From NCBI GenBank assembly GCA_037178855.1, contig JASJZC010000001.1, forward strand, positions 4,526,001-4,590,000: DNA of 64,000 bases, read 5' to 3'. Made by a program: the position numbers and the translations under genes. Below the pieces are notes generated by a model, which worked only from the letters and a program-made list of their open reading frames with translations, was not told the DNA's origin and ran no database searches. This DNA comes from Oscheius sp. JU75. Lineage: Eukaryota > Nematoda > Chromadorea > Rhabditida > Rhabditidae. Numbering within the stretch: position 1 is the stretch's first letter; each line of letters starts with the position of its first letter. This document shows positions 43,404-53,472 of this stretch, piece by piece.

Positions 43404-46400
43404 TTATCGACCAAAAATCTTGGCCATATCGGCCACGGAACGCCGACTGTTGGCATTTTCTTCGTCTTCTGCTGTCGGCAGTGTCATTCGGGGTTTTGGC
43501 TCGGGTTTCGGTGGAAGAGTTGGCGGGGAATTGGGAGCTGCCTTCCGGGTTGGACGAGGCGGTGGCGATTCTGGTGGAGCTGAGGGCTCTACTTTGAAGG
43601 GAGAATGAGGTGGATCACGTGGCGAGGATCGGTCAGCAGCTGGGCGAAGCTGCACAGCGTTGATCAGGGCAGATTCCGGAATCATGGCCGGCTTGAAACC
43701 GAATCGTTCCGAGAGAGGTGCCTGAACGACATTTCTTATTCGATTTGGTTGATTGAGAACCTTTTTTGACTCGGATTTGTTGCTGTCCTCGCTATTGATC
43801 GACTGTATTTCTTCCTCCATCTCAGTCAGATCCAAACTGCGACTCATCGGTGACGATTCTGACTCATCCGTCGGGTTCAGATCGCCTTTTCGTCTGCGAG
43901 GGCGAGCCTTCTGCATGTGACTCAAATGGGAAACTTTCGGCGGAGAATCGAGGCTGATTCCTCGATCTCCTTCCTCTGAATTCGTCTGAGAAAGTACGAG
44001 ATCCCCTATTATGCTGCGTGGCCGATAGGACGACTCGTTGGGTCTAAAAAGGGTGTTATACATACTAGATTTGGCTTATACGTGAGCGGAACTCTGGAAC
44101 CTGAACCAGACGGAGAACCAACGGCTGAAGTACAGTTCGTGGTGGTCGGAGCAGTAGCCTTCAGCAGATGAGAACTCCGTTCACACAACTCTCTCCAGCG
44201 CCAGTCACTGGAATGTTTCATCATTTGTCGGTAATTCCTGTCTCTTGGAACTGTTCAGTAAACACCTCTTCCTGCTGATTAAGTGTCTTCTGTCCTATCC
44301 AGAAGCTCTGCCTTTCTAATTTCCAGTTTTCATAAAACCTACCTCATAACATTCTTCAGGTTCCGAATCCAGAGCTCTTTCAGCTTCCCAGTCGCGTGCT
44401 TTTCGGCTCTTTGAAGATCTTGAGAGTAGTCAGTTGATAGACTGCCCAGTCGACCAACAGACTCCTGTACTACAGCAGCAGCTTCAGTTCTCATCTGGTC
44501 CACGAAGCCGATGACCATGGCTTCCAGTCTCTGTCCCAGAATCTCTTTTCCCGCGGCAGCAATAGCATCCTCGACTACAGAACTAGCGGACGAGTTCATA
44601 TCAAGGAGCTGAATAGACTTATCTTGGAAAGTTGAAGTTCCTCGACTCACACTTTGTAGTCCCCCATTGAGAGTTCGTTTCTGATTGGCCAATTCGACCA
44701 CGTCCATCGACCGATTTCTCTCCAAAGCAGACTCAATCTGACTCACTGTCTGTTGACATCGAGCAAATTCATTCTTCGCCTTGCATTCCAGCACGTCATT
44801 GACTGGGTAGGGGATGTGCTTCAGGGTGAAATTTCTGAAAAAAGAGTTTGTTAAAATATGTAAGGTAATAGTCTTTGACTCCAAGTTTCTTTAGTTGTTT
44901 TCTGCAGTACAAACTGTTGTTTGAAATCTGCCAAGCAGACAGTGAAGTTCTTGTTGGCTGTGAGTGTCACTGTTTATACACGTTCTTTGCAAAATGGGTT
45001 CCGCAAGAAAAAAGAACTCTACTTACGTGTTCAGAGCAGTCGCAATGTCATTGAATCCCTCGACTCCTATCCGATTGTTATCGATGGCTACGGAATGAAG
45101 AGAGACGTTCAGCTGTAGAGCCTTGGACAGAATCCTAGCTCCGAAGTTGCCCATGTCATTGTGAGAGATGTCCAGGTGTTTCAGACTGGTCGTTGCTCCC
45201 AAAGTGTTCAGTAGGACACTGATATGACTTCCCAGTTGTGCTTTGGACAGAATCAATTCCTCCACCGCCTGAAAATTATTTTTCGATAGACCCCCAATTC
45301 GATCGAGAGACCGCGTCGCTCACAAATAAGGACGGTGTTGCCGAGTCGGGCAAATAAAAGTGACAGTGTCCCGACAGAGGGAGAAAAACCGGACCGGAAA
45401 ACGTACTGAGTCGTCGCTGTAGAGTTTCACAATATCGAGTAGGATTCGGTTCAGTGCTTGGGAATGCTGCTGCTTGGTCGACCGGCGCAGATTTGTGAGG
45501 TTGGCTCCTCCAAGATCCACCTTCTGCAGACTTTTCATGTTGCAGAGGGCGGTCAGAACTCCCTGAAGCAATCATTTGAGATTAATTATATTTTACTGAA
45601 TAAGTCGAACCCCATATTCTCGGTGTCTTACTTTGGTCCACCAAGGCAGTACGGGAAAATGCCCTCCAGCATTGCTCTCTGTACTCTTTTGACTTGACCT
45701 TCTGGGAAGATGGCATTGTTTTTCAAGCTTAGTGTGTTTTCAAAGTTGTTCCACGTGATCTGCTCTACGACTTTGCAGAACATACCAAAGATTCAAAATG
45801 CTGTCTCGCAGTCAATTCTACGGTCTACCCTAGCTTACCTGCATCTCCGCATCCAGGTTATTATCCCTCAGACTGATAGATCGACATCGAATTTCAGTCA
45901 ACGAGAACTCGAGTACGGTATTGCAGCCCTTGTCACAGGTCCCATCCAGAACGAGATCGTACGGTTCCAACTGGCGATTGGATGCCAGTCCGAGGAGGAC
46001 AGCCTTCATCATCTCGGCATTCATCAGCGTGTTTGTAAAGTTGATCTTGGATAGGTTAACTGCGGCTGAGAAGAACTCTTTCACTGTCTGAAGATTTATT
46101 TTTGAATAATAGATAGAGAGGGCAAACCTGGGCATATTCTGTCGGCTTCTTGCCCACCTGACAGCCACTGAAATTAATCTGTTCGACCTGGAGAGCTCCG
46201 TATTTCAAGGCTGGCCACAGTTTGTCCAGCAAAAGACCACTTTCAGAGATGTCCAAAACTCGAAGCGATGTGCAGAGAGACACGAGGTTGACGAGCGAGG
46301 GCATGTCGTGGTGGCCCAGGGAGCTATACGCGATGTTCAGACTCCGCAATCCGTGTGTTGAGGCTCCTTTGGACGACGTCAGGCCACTGAAATGAGAAAT

Positions 46401-48295
46401 TGAACAGATAAACGCGAGAGTACCTGTAGATTCCGGCACAAAGATAGCTGACACTCTTTTCGGACAGACCGCATTCGGATAGATTGATGTGACGAAGAGC
46501 TGTCATCTTTGGGAGCACGACAGCCAACTGACCGAATCCTAAACATTCTGTTGAATACGTTCTGCTCATGACTGACCTTTCTTGTCGTCCAGAGTGTTCT
46601 TCGAAAAGTCGATTGACTGTATGACGGATACATAAGCATTCTGAACCGCGGTGGCGAAGTGGAGGATGAAGTCTCTGGAAACGGAAGTTTGTAAAACCAC
46701 CTCGAAATGGCAAAAGCTTACAGCTGACGTCCTGCTTCAACTAACTTCCTGTGCGATTAATTGATAGGAGTTAGGGTTGGGAAGGTTGGTAAAAAAAAGT
46801 CGACAGGTTTTGACAGGCTGACATTGACAAATATTCTCGATGAAAACACGTTTCTTTTTCACTCTCACTGGTCAACTCATTGATCTGTTGTTAACACTCC
46901 CGGGGAACTGATAGCCTTACAGTAGAAGGACTGCTACACCCAGACTTTTTGGCTCGTGATAAAGAGAAACTAACAAAACAAAAGAGAGGATCACGCACCT
47001 GGGCAGACCGCAGTTTCTCAACTGGTACTCGATAATATGATGAGAGCGACGAACAATGCTCAGAGTGATGTCGACCAGCTCCGGAGAGACACGAATGCCG
47101 TCGATGATCAGTCCTTGGAAGTAGGATGAGTACTGAAGAACGGAAACGATTGGCAATAAGTCCCTAAATTCTTTTGCTACAAGATTGTGAACGACACACC
47201 TAGGTAACAAATGCGAAAAGTCATCCAGTCTCAGTGCTCTGATCTTGTTGATGGTGTAGATTTTCTCGACGTCCTGAACATTTTAAAATCTTAGAAAAAA
47301 ATGCAGGTTTACCCAAGAGACTTCTTCCCGGTACGGCAGATCGTAGTAGTCGCACATTGCCGCGTAGGTTCTTCTGAAGGAGTGACACGGTTGAGCCAGC
47401 ACATTGACGGCTATCGTTGAGAACTCTTCGTAAAGAGACACTGGTGTCAGATCCAGAAGAGAGGAGAGTTGGACTCCTGAAAACAAAAGTTTGTAGAAGC
47501 CTGAGCGCGTCATTGCTCGAATGTCATGTTCGCGTCTTATATTGCTTTTTTACTTATGTAAGCAGCTGACGACCACAGCTTCGCAGCCCTTTAGTCTTAG
47601 TTTAGAATTGATAACAGGCGGCTTCGTCGCTATCTTACACGTGTTAGTCGAAGTTGTCTCCACAGCTGGAGAGTGAGAAGACAATCGGTTCCCGTATTCT
47701 GTAGTCAACTATTCTCGCCCGTACTATCTCGCCTATTCGGATTTTGTTTGCCCGAGACAGTACGTGGCAAAGATGTTTAGAAAACCCCGAATCTGTCATT
47801 CAGACTCTTAAAAACACGCGGGCATGACTCACCAATATCTGGGTAGTAATGTTTGACGGCTGTCATTAGATGGATGGCCAGGGCATGGGAGTTGATGCTT
47901 CCATTCCGGATAGATAATCTTTTGGTTCCGGAGCCATCATCGAAGACCAAAACGGTCTAAACAGCAAATAGTGCAAAAGCAGTGCCTCTTTACCTCATCG
48001 GCAACGACGATGCCTTTCAGATGGAGCAAATGGAAACTTTTCTCGATTTTCAACGAGGCCGGAGTCCGGCCATGTATCAGAAAGACCCGAAACTTGGAAA
48101 TGACCAAGATTTTGGGCTCGTATTTGTCTGCCTTCAATGAGATCTCTCCATGAATTGCAGCTCTACAGTCGAAGAACTTGTTCCCAAGTAGCGTAGATGG
48201 CTTGTCTGGAAAAGAAAGAGAGTAGGAGTCAAGGGTCGAGACTTACTCTGAATATAGGCACAGAGTTCGTCTAGCGTGCTTCTAGACAAGGACAT
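43404..48295 (-). CDS. crml-1: CARMIL-family capping protein regulator
   Basis: Sixteen exons (first 48295-48247, then 48205-47994, 47956-47833, 47476-47313, 47273-47200, 47163-46999, 46748-46722, 46674-46577, 46538-46424, 46386-46128, 46087-45839, 45562-45407, 45268-45027, 44834-44343, 44243-44082, 44043-43404) keep one frame for 1075 residues. Order: non-canonical PH domain (residues about 30-110, KYEPKILVISKFRVFLIHG), leucine-rich repeats (about 200-680, for example LRHINLSECGLSEKS and LKHLDISHNDMGNFG), a helical dimerisation region, a capping-protein-interaction-like motif (LSHMQKARPRRR) and a Pro-rich tail (PPESPPPRPTRK, SPPTLPPKPEPKP). CARMIL binds and uncaps actin capping protein at the leading edge; crml-1 acts in C. 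elegans neuronal migration. Head-to-head with the ferrochelatase-like gene, 288 bp apart. Confidence 0.92.
45737..45786. repeat. Short hairpin element, copy 5
   Basis: Lies in a CARMIL intron. Left arm caaagttgttcc, right arm ctacgactttgcagaacat, centre gtgatctgct. The left end has lost the ttctg half. Confidence 0.6.
47575..47645 (-). repeat. Helitron-like repeat fragment, copy F
   Basis: Reads in reverse as gaagccgcctgttatc... aagacta, matching the 3' portion of copy C. It sits in the CARMIL intron between exons 3 and 4. Confidence 0.4.
47708..47772. repeat. Second foldback family, copy 4
   Basis: Left arm cgcccgtactatctcgcc, right arm gcccgagacagtacgtggc in the same CARMIL intron. Arms are imperfect reverse complements. 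Confidence 0.5.
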
Positions 48296-48583
48296 GGTCT
48301 CTCCTGAAGCATCTACCCGTCAACCTGAATCAGAACTGAATGTGGATAGACAATGGAAAGAGAGAAGCCAAGTTGTCTGTGTCTCAAGGAGGAACGGCGA
48401 TAAAATGCCCAAAATGGGTATGGCGAGTAAACAAGCCACAAATTTCAAGTGACTAATCCGCGTTCGCGCCAAAATGGCAGCAAGAGGCGGTACCGTAATC
48501 GATATTTTGGACGGTTCCCATGTTCTTTGTTTACTTTTTGTTTATCTTCCTACCTGAAAGTTTACTTTAGATGAGACGGTAGA

Positions 48584-50222
48584 ATGAGTCCGGCTGTCAG
48601 ATACTGTCACCGACGGCTCTTCTCGTCTGGAGTCTCTCCCAAGACTTCAGTCTTGTTTCTGCATTTTGGACAGCCAAAGAACGCATTCTATGCCAAACAA
48701 TTCCTCAATAGGATAGCTCTAGACTTTTATGGACTTCCCAAACAGCTCAACAGGTGCAATTTTCAGTTTATTTTGGTGGTTTCCTTTGGCAAGCCGCAAG
48801 TTGTTGCATGTTGGATAGAAGACTTCACTTTCCAGCATTGCAATGTTTTGCAAACTTGTACAGCAGATCAGGGGCTGGAACAAAACATTATATAATTGAA
48901 AAATCTGTGCCAAAAAGCATGAAAACGATCTGAATGTCCTTTGAGAGGAAAAATAGAATCCTTCCAGCATCATCCCCTCCTCTTTCTATTTGAAAAAGAA
49001 GATAAACCTGTGTGTCGACGAGTACGATAGTCGGGAGAAGTTGGACGCGATAGTTGCTCGACTCTCCACCTCCGTCGCATCGTCTCTTCAACAACTTGTT
49101 CCCGAATACGGTCCGATCAGCTGCCATTTCTCTTTCCCGTACGACACTGATAGTTTAGCACAGGATCTTAGGAAAATTACCAGGTTATTTTTCACTTCTT
49201 TTCAGTTTCAAAAATCCTTTCAGTACGGGAACGAATCATTTGGTGCTCTATCCCCTCTACGGACACTATTCTTGCTCACAGGGTGGTCTTTTGCTCAACG
49301 CTGCCTCTAGGATACTCTTCGACTCAACCAGTCCTGCTAAAATTGACGGTCAGACGGTGGATTCGATAAGGATTGTGCCAAACAGCGAGCAGGAATTTAA
49401 AATCTCAGCCATTCATCGATGGCACTATCATCCTAGTCTTTCTGATGTGAGTGACTTTTCAAAACCTCTTTGGGGTGAAAGAAAAAACAAAGGGTAAGGC
49501 TATAATTTGAAGTTAGATGGAAAGGTCTGAAATCACAACAATTTTGTTTCAGCTATGGTCTACCCAGCTGAACAGAATAAAGAACGACTTCGATGCTGTG
49601 GTTTTCAGTTCCCCAGCCATGGTTTGTTTAGAATATTTTTCTAGAAACTGGCGTTTTAGAGAGGTTTCGGTCGCCAAGAATTCATGCGATCAGTCTGGTC
49701 GACTTGCGACAAGACAATGCAGAAAGTAGAGTCGAATGTTCCATGGAGTCTGGGATTTTACAATTCTTGGTCTGAAGCCAGTCTTCCCTTAAAAGATTCG
49801 CTCTCCTCACAGGTTGTTTTACTACTTGATGATATAAAAGGGGGGTTCAGATACGTCGACTTGGGGGCCAAAGACACAGTAGGACAAGAGTAGCTGTAGT
49901 GCCAGTAACAGAACTCCTTCCCTCATTCGACACCCTCTCGACTCTTCCCTCAATCGTCTCAAAGGTGAGTTTTGCTATACTCTCGACAAAAAGAAATTCA
50001 CAGACAAAAATGAACACACTTTCAATTCTATAACTAATTCAACTTTTTCAGGAGTCAGATGTCTTCCTGATCTCTCCTCCAGCCTCCAGTGAAATTCTGA
50101 CCCATGGAGTATCAGAAGTCCTGAAGAACCATCTCTTAGGTCGACGGGATGCCCAACTTGGTCAATTCTGTTCTGGATGCAGGTCGAAAGACTGCGAGAA
50201 GACTCGACTCCTACTAGCTTAG
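48584..50222 (+). CDS. fecl-1: Ferrochelatase-like protein lacking catalytic residues
   Basis: Seven exons (48584-48753, 48968-49183, 49224-49446, 49553-49621, 49660-49812, 49851-49964, 50052-50222) give 371 residues. The fold follows ferrochelatase: VLFLHFGQP at the start, LVLYPLYGHYSCSQGGLLLN, an IHRWHYHP segment, DAVVFSSPAM and a C-terminal CSGCRSKDC. The four [2Fe-2S] ligands of animal ferrochelatase are matched by C146 and C355, C358, C363. The catalytic His of the FSAHSLP motif is replaced (FSSPAM, about 221-226), and the HIETLYELD metal-site region is not conserved, so it should not insert iron into porphyrin. It is comparable to C. elegans FECL-1 in an animal group that is auxotrophic for haem. 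An Arg-rich N-terminus (YCHRRLFSSGVSP) suggests mitochondrial import. Confidence 0.85.
48832..48891. repeat. Short hairpin element, copy 6
   Basis: In intron 1 of the ferrochelatase-like gene: left arm gttttgcaaacttgtac, centre agcagatca, followed by a weak right arm and an outer pair ccagcattg / gctggaa. Confidence 0.55.
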
Positions 50223-50392
50223 ACATCCTCAGGTCATTTATGAGCGAACGAGACAATAAAAGAGAAATATATGACAAGGAAACCATGTTAGATGATAGAC
50301 GAATTTTTTATCGATCAAGGTGTCATTCGATAGCTCTCTGGATAAGGATTAACGGGGTACACTCCCAAGTTTGCTTAATCCCTCCCTGAGTC

Positions 50393-50779
50393 GAGATATG
50401 ACGATTTTAAAATCGAAGTTCCGGAGCCAAAAAAAGCAGCTGGAACTAGACGATCCCGCGTTGCGAGCGAAATCATGGCAGCGAGGCCGACTTGTGAGCG
50501 CAGCTGTCTCAAGAGAAATTTTCATGTCATTTTTTGCATGAAAAGCATCAACGAGCAGTGCCAGAATAACCTCCAAAATAAAAAGAAAAGAATTTTTTTG
50601 GAGTTGACCATAATGACCATGGTCAAAATTGGTCGGAAATAAGTGCTCCCCACATGATACTTGAACAATCTACTGATGCTTTTCTAGGCTTTCATGCAAG
50701 AAAAAAATGACATGAGAATTTACAGCTGCCTTTTTTGACTGACTCCGGTACTTCGGTTTTAAAATCGTCATATCATCTA
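50393..50779. mobile_element. MITE-like element with long terminal inverted repeats
   Basis: The ends gatatgacgattttaaaa and ttttaaaatcgtcatatc are exact reverse complements over 18 bp. The similarity continues inward (cgaagt.ccggag, then aaaaa.gcagct) and recurs near the centre (catgtcattttttgcatgaaa at about 50522 against its reverse at about 50690). The element is thus mostly one imperfect foldback of about 385 bp with no coding capacity. No clear target duplication is visible. It lies between the ferrochelatase-like gene and the small membrane protein gene. Confidence 0.8.
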
Positions 50780-50867
50780 TGACCTAACATGGTTTCCTTG
50801 TGAGAGTAATCGATGTCTGATTGGCTTCCATCTGACTGTCGGACTGTCTGTCCGCCAGTCGCCTACC

Positions 50868-51485
50868 ATGCAGACGCTACCGAATCCCCTTCTTGTTCTT
50901 CTCGTTCCCCTAGTCGAGGTTTTCTTCGCGGGTTTCGGTATATTGTGAAGGTTCAGAGTTTGAGCGGAGAAGACGAAGTATCTGCGCTTTGGTGTCCAGC
51001 AGAACATTTCGGAAACAAATGTCCAGGTACATAGCTCTTCTAAACCCACTTCCGGGTCAAAGAGCTCAGTTCCAAAGTTTTCTGCAATGGTATAGAGCAC
51101 ATAAATGCTACAACTTTGCAGAACCTTCCAAAGCTTGCAAAAGAGTTCTTCATTGAGAAAATGTCATGGAAGTTGAGCACCATGAGTGTCTCCACCCAAA
51201 ATTTTTTAACTATATTTCAGAGCCATCCTACACGTCGTACTACAAATGTTGTGGTCCTCTACATAAGACTTGTTGTTCTCATATGAGGTTGTGGGTCAGT
51301 CCTTGCGTTTCCTCAAAAGTTTAAGCCTGTTTTAGGTCCTTTTCCTAATCATTGCTCTGCCAACCGTACTATTGATTCCCCTGGTAGTGTATCTACTTCG
51401 CCGACTCTTCTGTCGTGTGCAATCACACGTTCCGACGATTGCTCATGTGCCAAGAGTCGAAGCACTCAAGGACACTGCTCTCTGA
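50868..51485 (+). CDS. Small Cys-rich single-pass membrane protein (VOPP1/WBP1-like architecture)
   Basis: Four exons (50868-50918, 50957-51026, 51221-51294, 51336-51485) give 114 residues. Order: signal peptide (MQTLPNPLLVLLVPLVES), an extracellular Cys cluster (WCPAEHFGNKCP, YYKCCGPLHKTCCSH), one transmembrane helix (VLFLIIALPTVLLIPLVVYLL) and a short basic-then-Pro cytosolic tail. The YYxCCG...CC pattern just before the helix recalls VOPP1/WBP1 or Shisa-type proteins, which act in endosomes or as receptor trafficking partners; this is resemblance, not proof. All splice phases agree. Convergent with the next gene, 98 bp apart. Confidence 0.65.
51078..51126. repeat. Short hairpin element, copy 7
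   Basis: In intron 2 of the small membrane protein gene: left arm tttctgcaatggtatag, right arm gctacaactttgcagaac. Confidence 0.65.
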
Positions 51486-51583
51486 CCCAGTCCCCAAGCC
51501 CCCAGATGTCTTTCATTCCGTTTCAGGTTGTCCCCGCTCAATACAACAAACTTACTAATGAATACGATGTTCATTTGGATCCG

Positions 51584-52006
51584 TCAATTGGACTGTGATT
51601 GGCTGTTCTCCACAGTCCTTATCGAGTTGTTGGGCAACGGCAATTGGCTCAAATCGAATGGATCCGCCACATCGTTCGATTCCTCCGTTGTCGCTTCAGT
51701 CTGCTGCTGCGGATGCTGATGTTTCGGCTTGAGGACGATGCTCTTCGACATCTGCGACTCGTCAGCCAGCTCTCTCACTTTGACTACCGGCTTCAGCTCC
51801 TCCTTCGATCTTGTCTCTTTCTTCGTCGATCTCGTCTCCTCCTTCTCCGATGGCTTCTCGAGGAGCGGAGACCTTGCTGGAGCCTTCTTGGTCTTTGACT
51901 TTACAGGCGGTGGCGGTTCGGGATCTTCTACTTTGCAGCAGAAGTAGACGAACGAGGCGAGGAGGACGAGCTGGACGAGTAGCAGTAGCACGACGTCGAC
52001 TATCAT
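51584..52006 (-). CDS. Single-pass membrane protein with charged cytosolic tail
   Basis: One uninterrupted exon of 140 residues. Residues 4-24 (DVVLLLLVQLVLLASFVYFCC) form a signal-anchor helix; the rest is a highly charged, Pro/Lys/Glu-rich disordered tail (EDPEPPPPVKSKTKK, KPSEKEETRSTKKETRSKEE) ending in a polar Gln/Asn-rich part. A tttgcag acceptor lies 6 nt before the ATG, which supports the start. I recognise no family. The strong amino-acid bias could be a by-product of low-complexity DNA, but the intact frame and start context favour a real gene. Confidence 0.6.
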   Translation of the reverse strand: MIVDVVLLLLVQLVLLASFVYFCCKVEDPEPPPPVKSKTKKAPARSPLLEKPSEKEETRSTKKETRSKEELKPVVKVRELADESQMSKSIVLKPKHQHPQQQTEATTEESNDVADPFDLSQLPLPNNSIRTVENSQSQSN

Positions 52007-52009
52007 CCT

Positions 52010-52291
52010 TCACTGCAAACCAGAAGCATTGAAAGGAGTCAACTTCCAACTATCGTTCAATTTCACTGCTTCAATTAGTTGTGAATACTGAATGTTGCTT
52101 TGTTGTACTTTGCTTTCCAAGCTAGTGCTCTGCTGTGAAGGTAGCCTCTGACAGGCCGAGCCTTGGTGGGCTACCGGGATGGTTGTGTCAATACAGGTCA
52201 GGATTACGTAGGGTCTAGGTACGAAAGCAAAGACGTTATCAAATGTGACGACAATAGCTAGCAAGAAGACAAGTAAGCATGTTTGAAACAC
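52010..52291 (-). CDS. Possible small secreted protein (weak)
   Basis: An open frame of 93 residues begins with a credible signal peptide (MFQTCLLVFLLAIVVTF then DNVFAFVP). Its stop overlaps the acceptor used by the downstream membrane protein, only 4 nt before that start codon, so much of it may instead be 5' UTR or intron of that gene. No domain is seen. Confidence 0.25.
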   Translation of the reverse strand: MFQTCLLVFLLAIVVTFDNVFAFVPRPYVILTCIDTTIPVAHQGSACQRLPSQQSTSLESKVQQSNIQYSQLIEAVKLNDSWKLTPFNASGLQ

Positions 52292-52564
52292 GATAGTATT
52301 CTATGCACCCAATCCTTTTAGCCTGGCCCAGTTACTACTACTTTTGCTTCATTCGAAAGCCATTTCCGACTGAATTCGAGCATACACTACTGAATTCGGA
52401 CTTCCAGTAACTGTGACCAGAAGCGGTAGTTTCAATATAACTATAGCTTTCTGTACCCAACAAAAAAATTGTTTTGAGCCCTTGTTCCTTAGTTCTATCC
52501 AGTTACTGGTCGAAAATCCGTCTTCTCCTTCGGTCTACTTCGCGTAGTCGTACTCAATGGAAGT

Positions 52565-52819
52565 TTATAGTGTGAACTGTCGTCCACCAATATCTCCCCT
52601 GATACAGTCATAGTTGATCTCGTTGATTTTAGGACTCTTGCAAGTTGTTATTCCGGAGAAGCTTCTCCCATCACCTCCGATGACCTTCACCACCAGACTG
52701 GTTTCTCTGAAAAATACTGTTTTCCCGAAACGAAGACCCATCAATAATCGAATTTCGAGTTGTTTGCTCTCACTCTTCTCGTCAAACCAATAGTCCTGAC
52801 ACCTGAATTCAAAGGTCAT
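52565..52819 (-). CDS. Possible exon of an unidentified Cys-containing protein (weak)
   Basis: An 84-residue open frame (MTFEFRCQDYWFDEKSE..., KVIGGDGRSFSG, ITTCKSP, YDCIRGDIGG). The composition looks protein-like and an acceptor-like gaattcag lies just inside the start, so it may be the last exon of a longer gene. Upstream exons were not found. Confidence 0.3.
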   Translation of the reverse strand: MTFEFRCQDYWFDEKSESKQLEIRLLMGLRFGKTVFFRETSLVVKVIGGDGRSFSGITTCKSPKINEINYDCIRGDIGGRQFTL

Positions 52820-53286
52820 CTATGACCCTTATCTCAGTAGAGCCTCGATCTCTCCCATGTGACCTTGGAAAATCCTTATCTACAGGACCGCAAGAGCTCT
52901 GTAATTATCCACGATCCGGTAGCCGAGATTTATTGCTCGGAGTAGGTCTGAGAAAGTCCGCAATAAACATTGACAGGATGGTAGGGTGGGCGGGGTTTTG
53001 TTTGTGCTGACGAGGCATTTGGGTCAGCAGCCGTGAGAGACCAGAGACGCAGACCCCAAGCCCTTTACATCGCCACCACGCTGGCTCTCCTCTCTCACTC
53101 TCTCCCTCGTTCGGCCATTTTCAGTGCCGTTCACGTCATCCATGTGGAGGCGTGGATGGCCAAATAAGTGTTCTATCATTAGTTCCGAGTCTTGGTGACT
53201 CCACACAGTCTCTTCCGCCTTTGTCTCATTGCAGCTTGTACGGCGTTAATAATTGGCACTTGTTACGCGATAGACCGTCTCATTAT

Positions 53287-53362
53287 CCTACTTGTCTCAC
53301 CTGTACCGTCTCGGCAGAGAAAAACGTGTTCAGATGGTACGGTACGGGTGAGAAGATCCGGT
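53287..53362. repeat. Second foldback family, copy 5
   Basis: Left arm tctcacctgtaccgtctcg, right arm gatggtacggtacgggtgag, with an A-rich loop. Confidence 0.5.
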
Positions 53363-53419
53363 TAGATGTCGTTTTGGTGTCCGCCTTCGCGGCCTTAAAC
53401 AGTACTTGTTAAGCTCGAG

Positions 53420-53472
53420 CATGTTCTGCAATGTTATAAAACTTCATCAGACCTACAACTTTGTAGAACATT
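53420..53472. repeat. Short hairpin element, copy 8
   Basis: Left arm catgttctgcaatgttata, centre cttcatcagac, right arm ctacaactttgtagaacat. Confidence 0.7.

Noticed and set aside
51599-52049. Plus-strand and second minus-strand open frames over the 140-residue membrane protein
   Set aside because: Shadow frames of a biased Lys/Glu/Pro-rich coding sequence.
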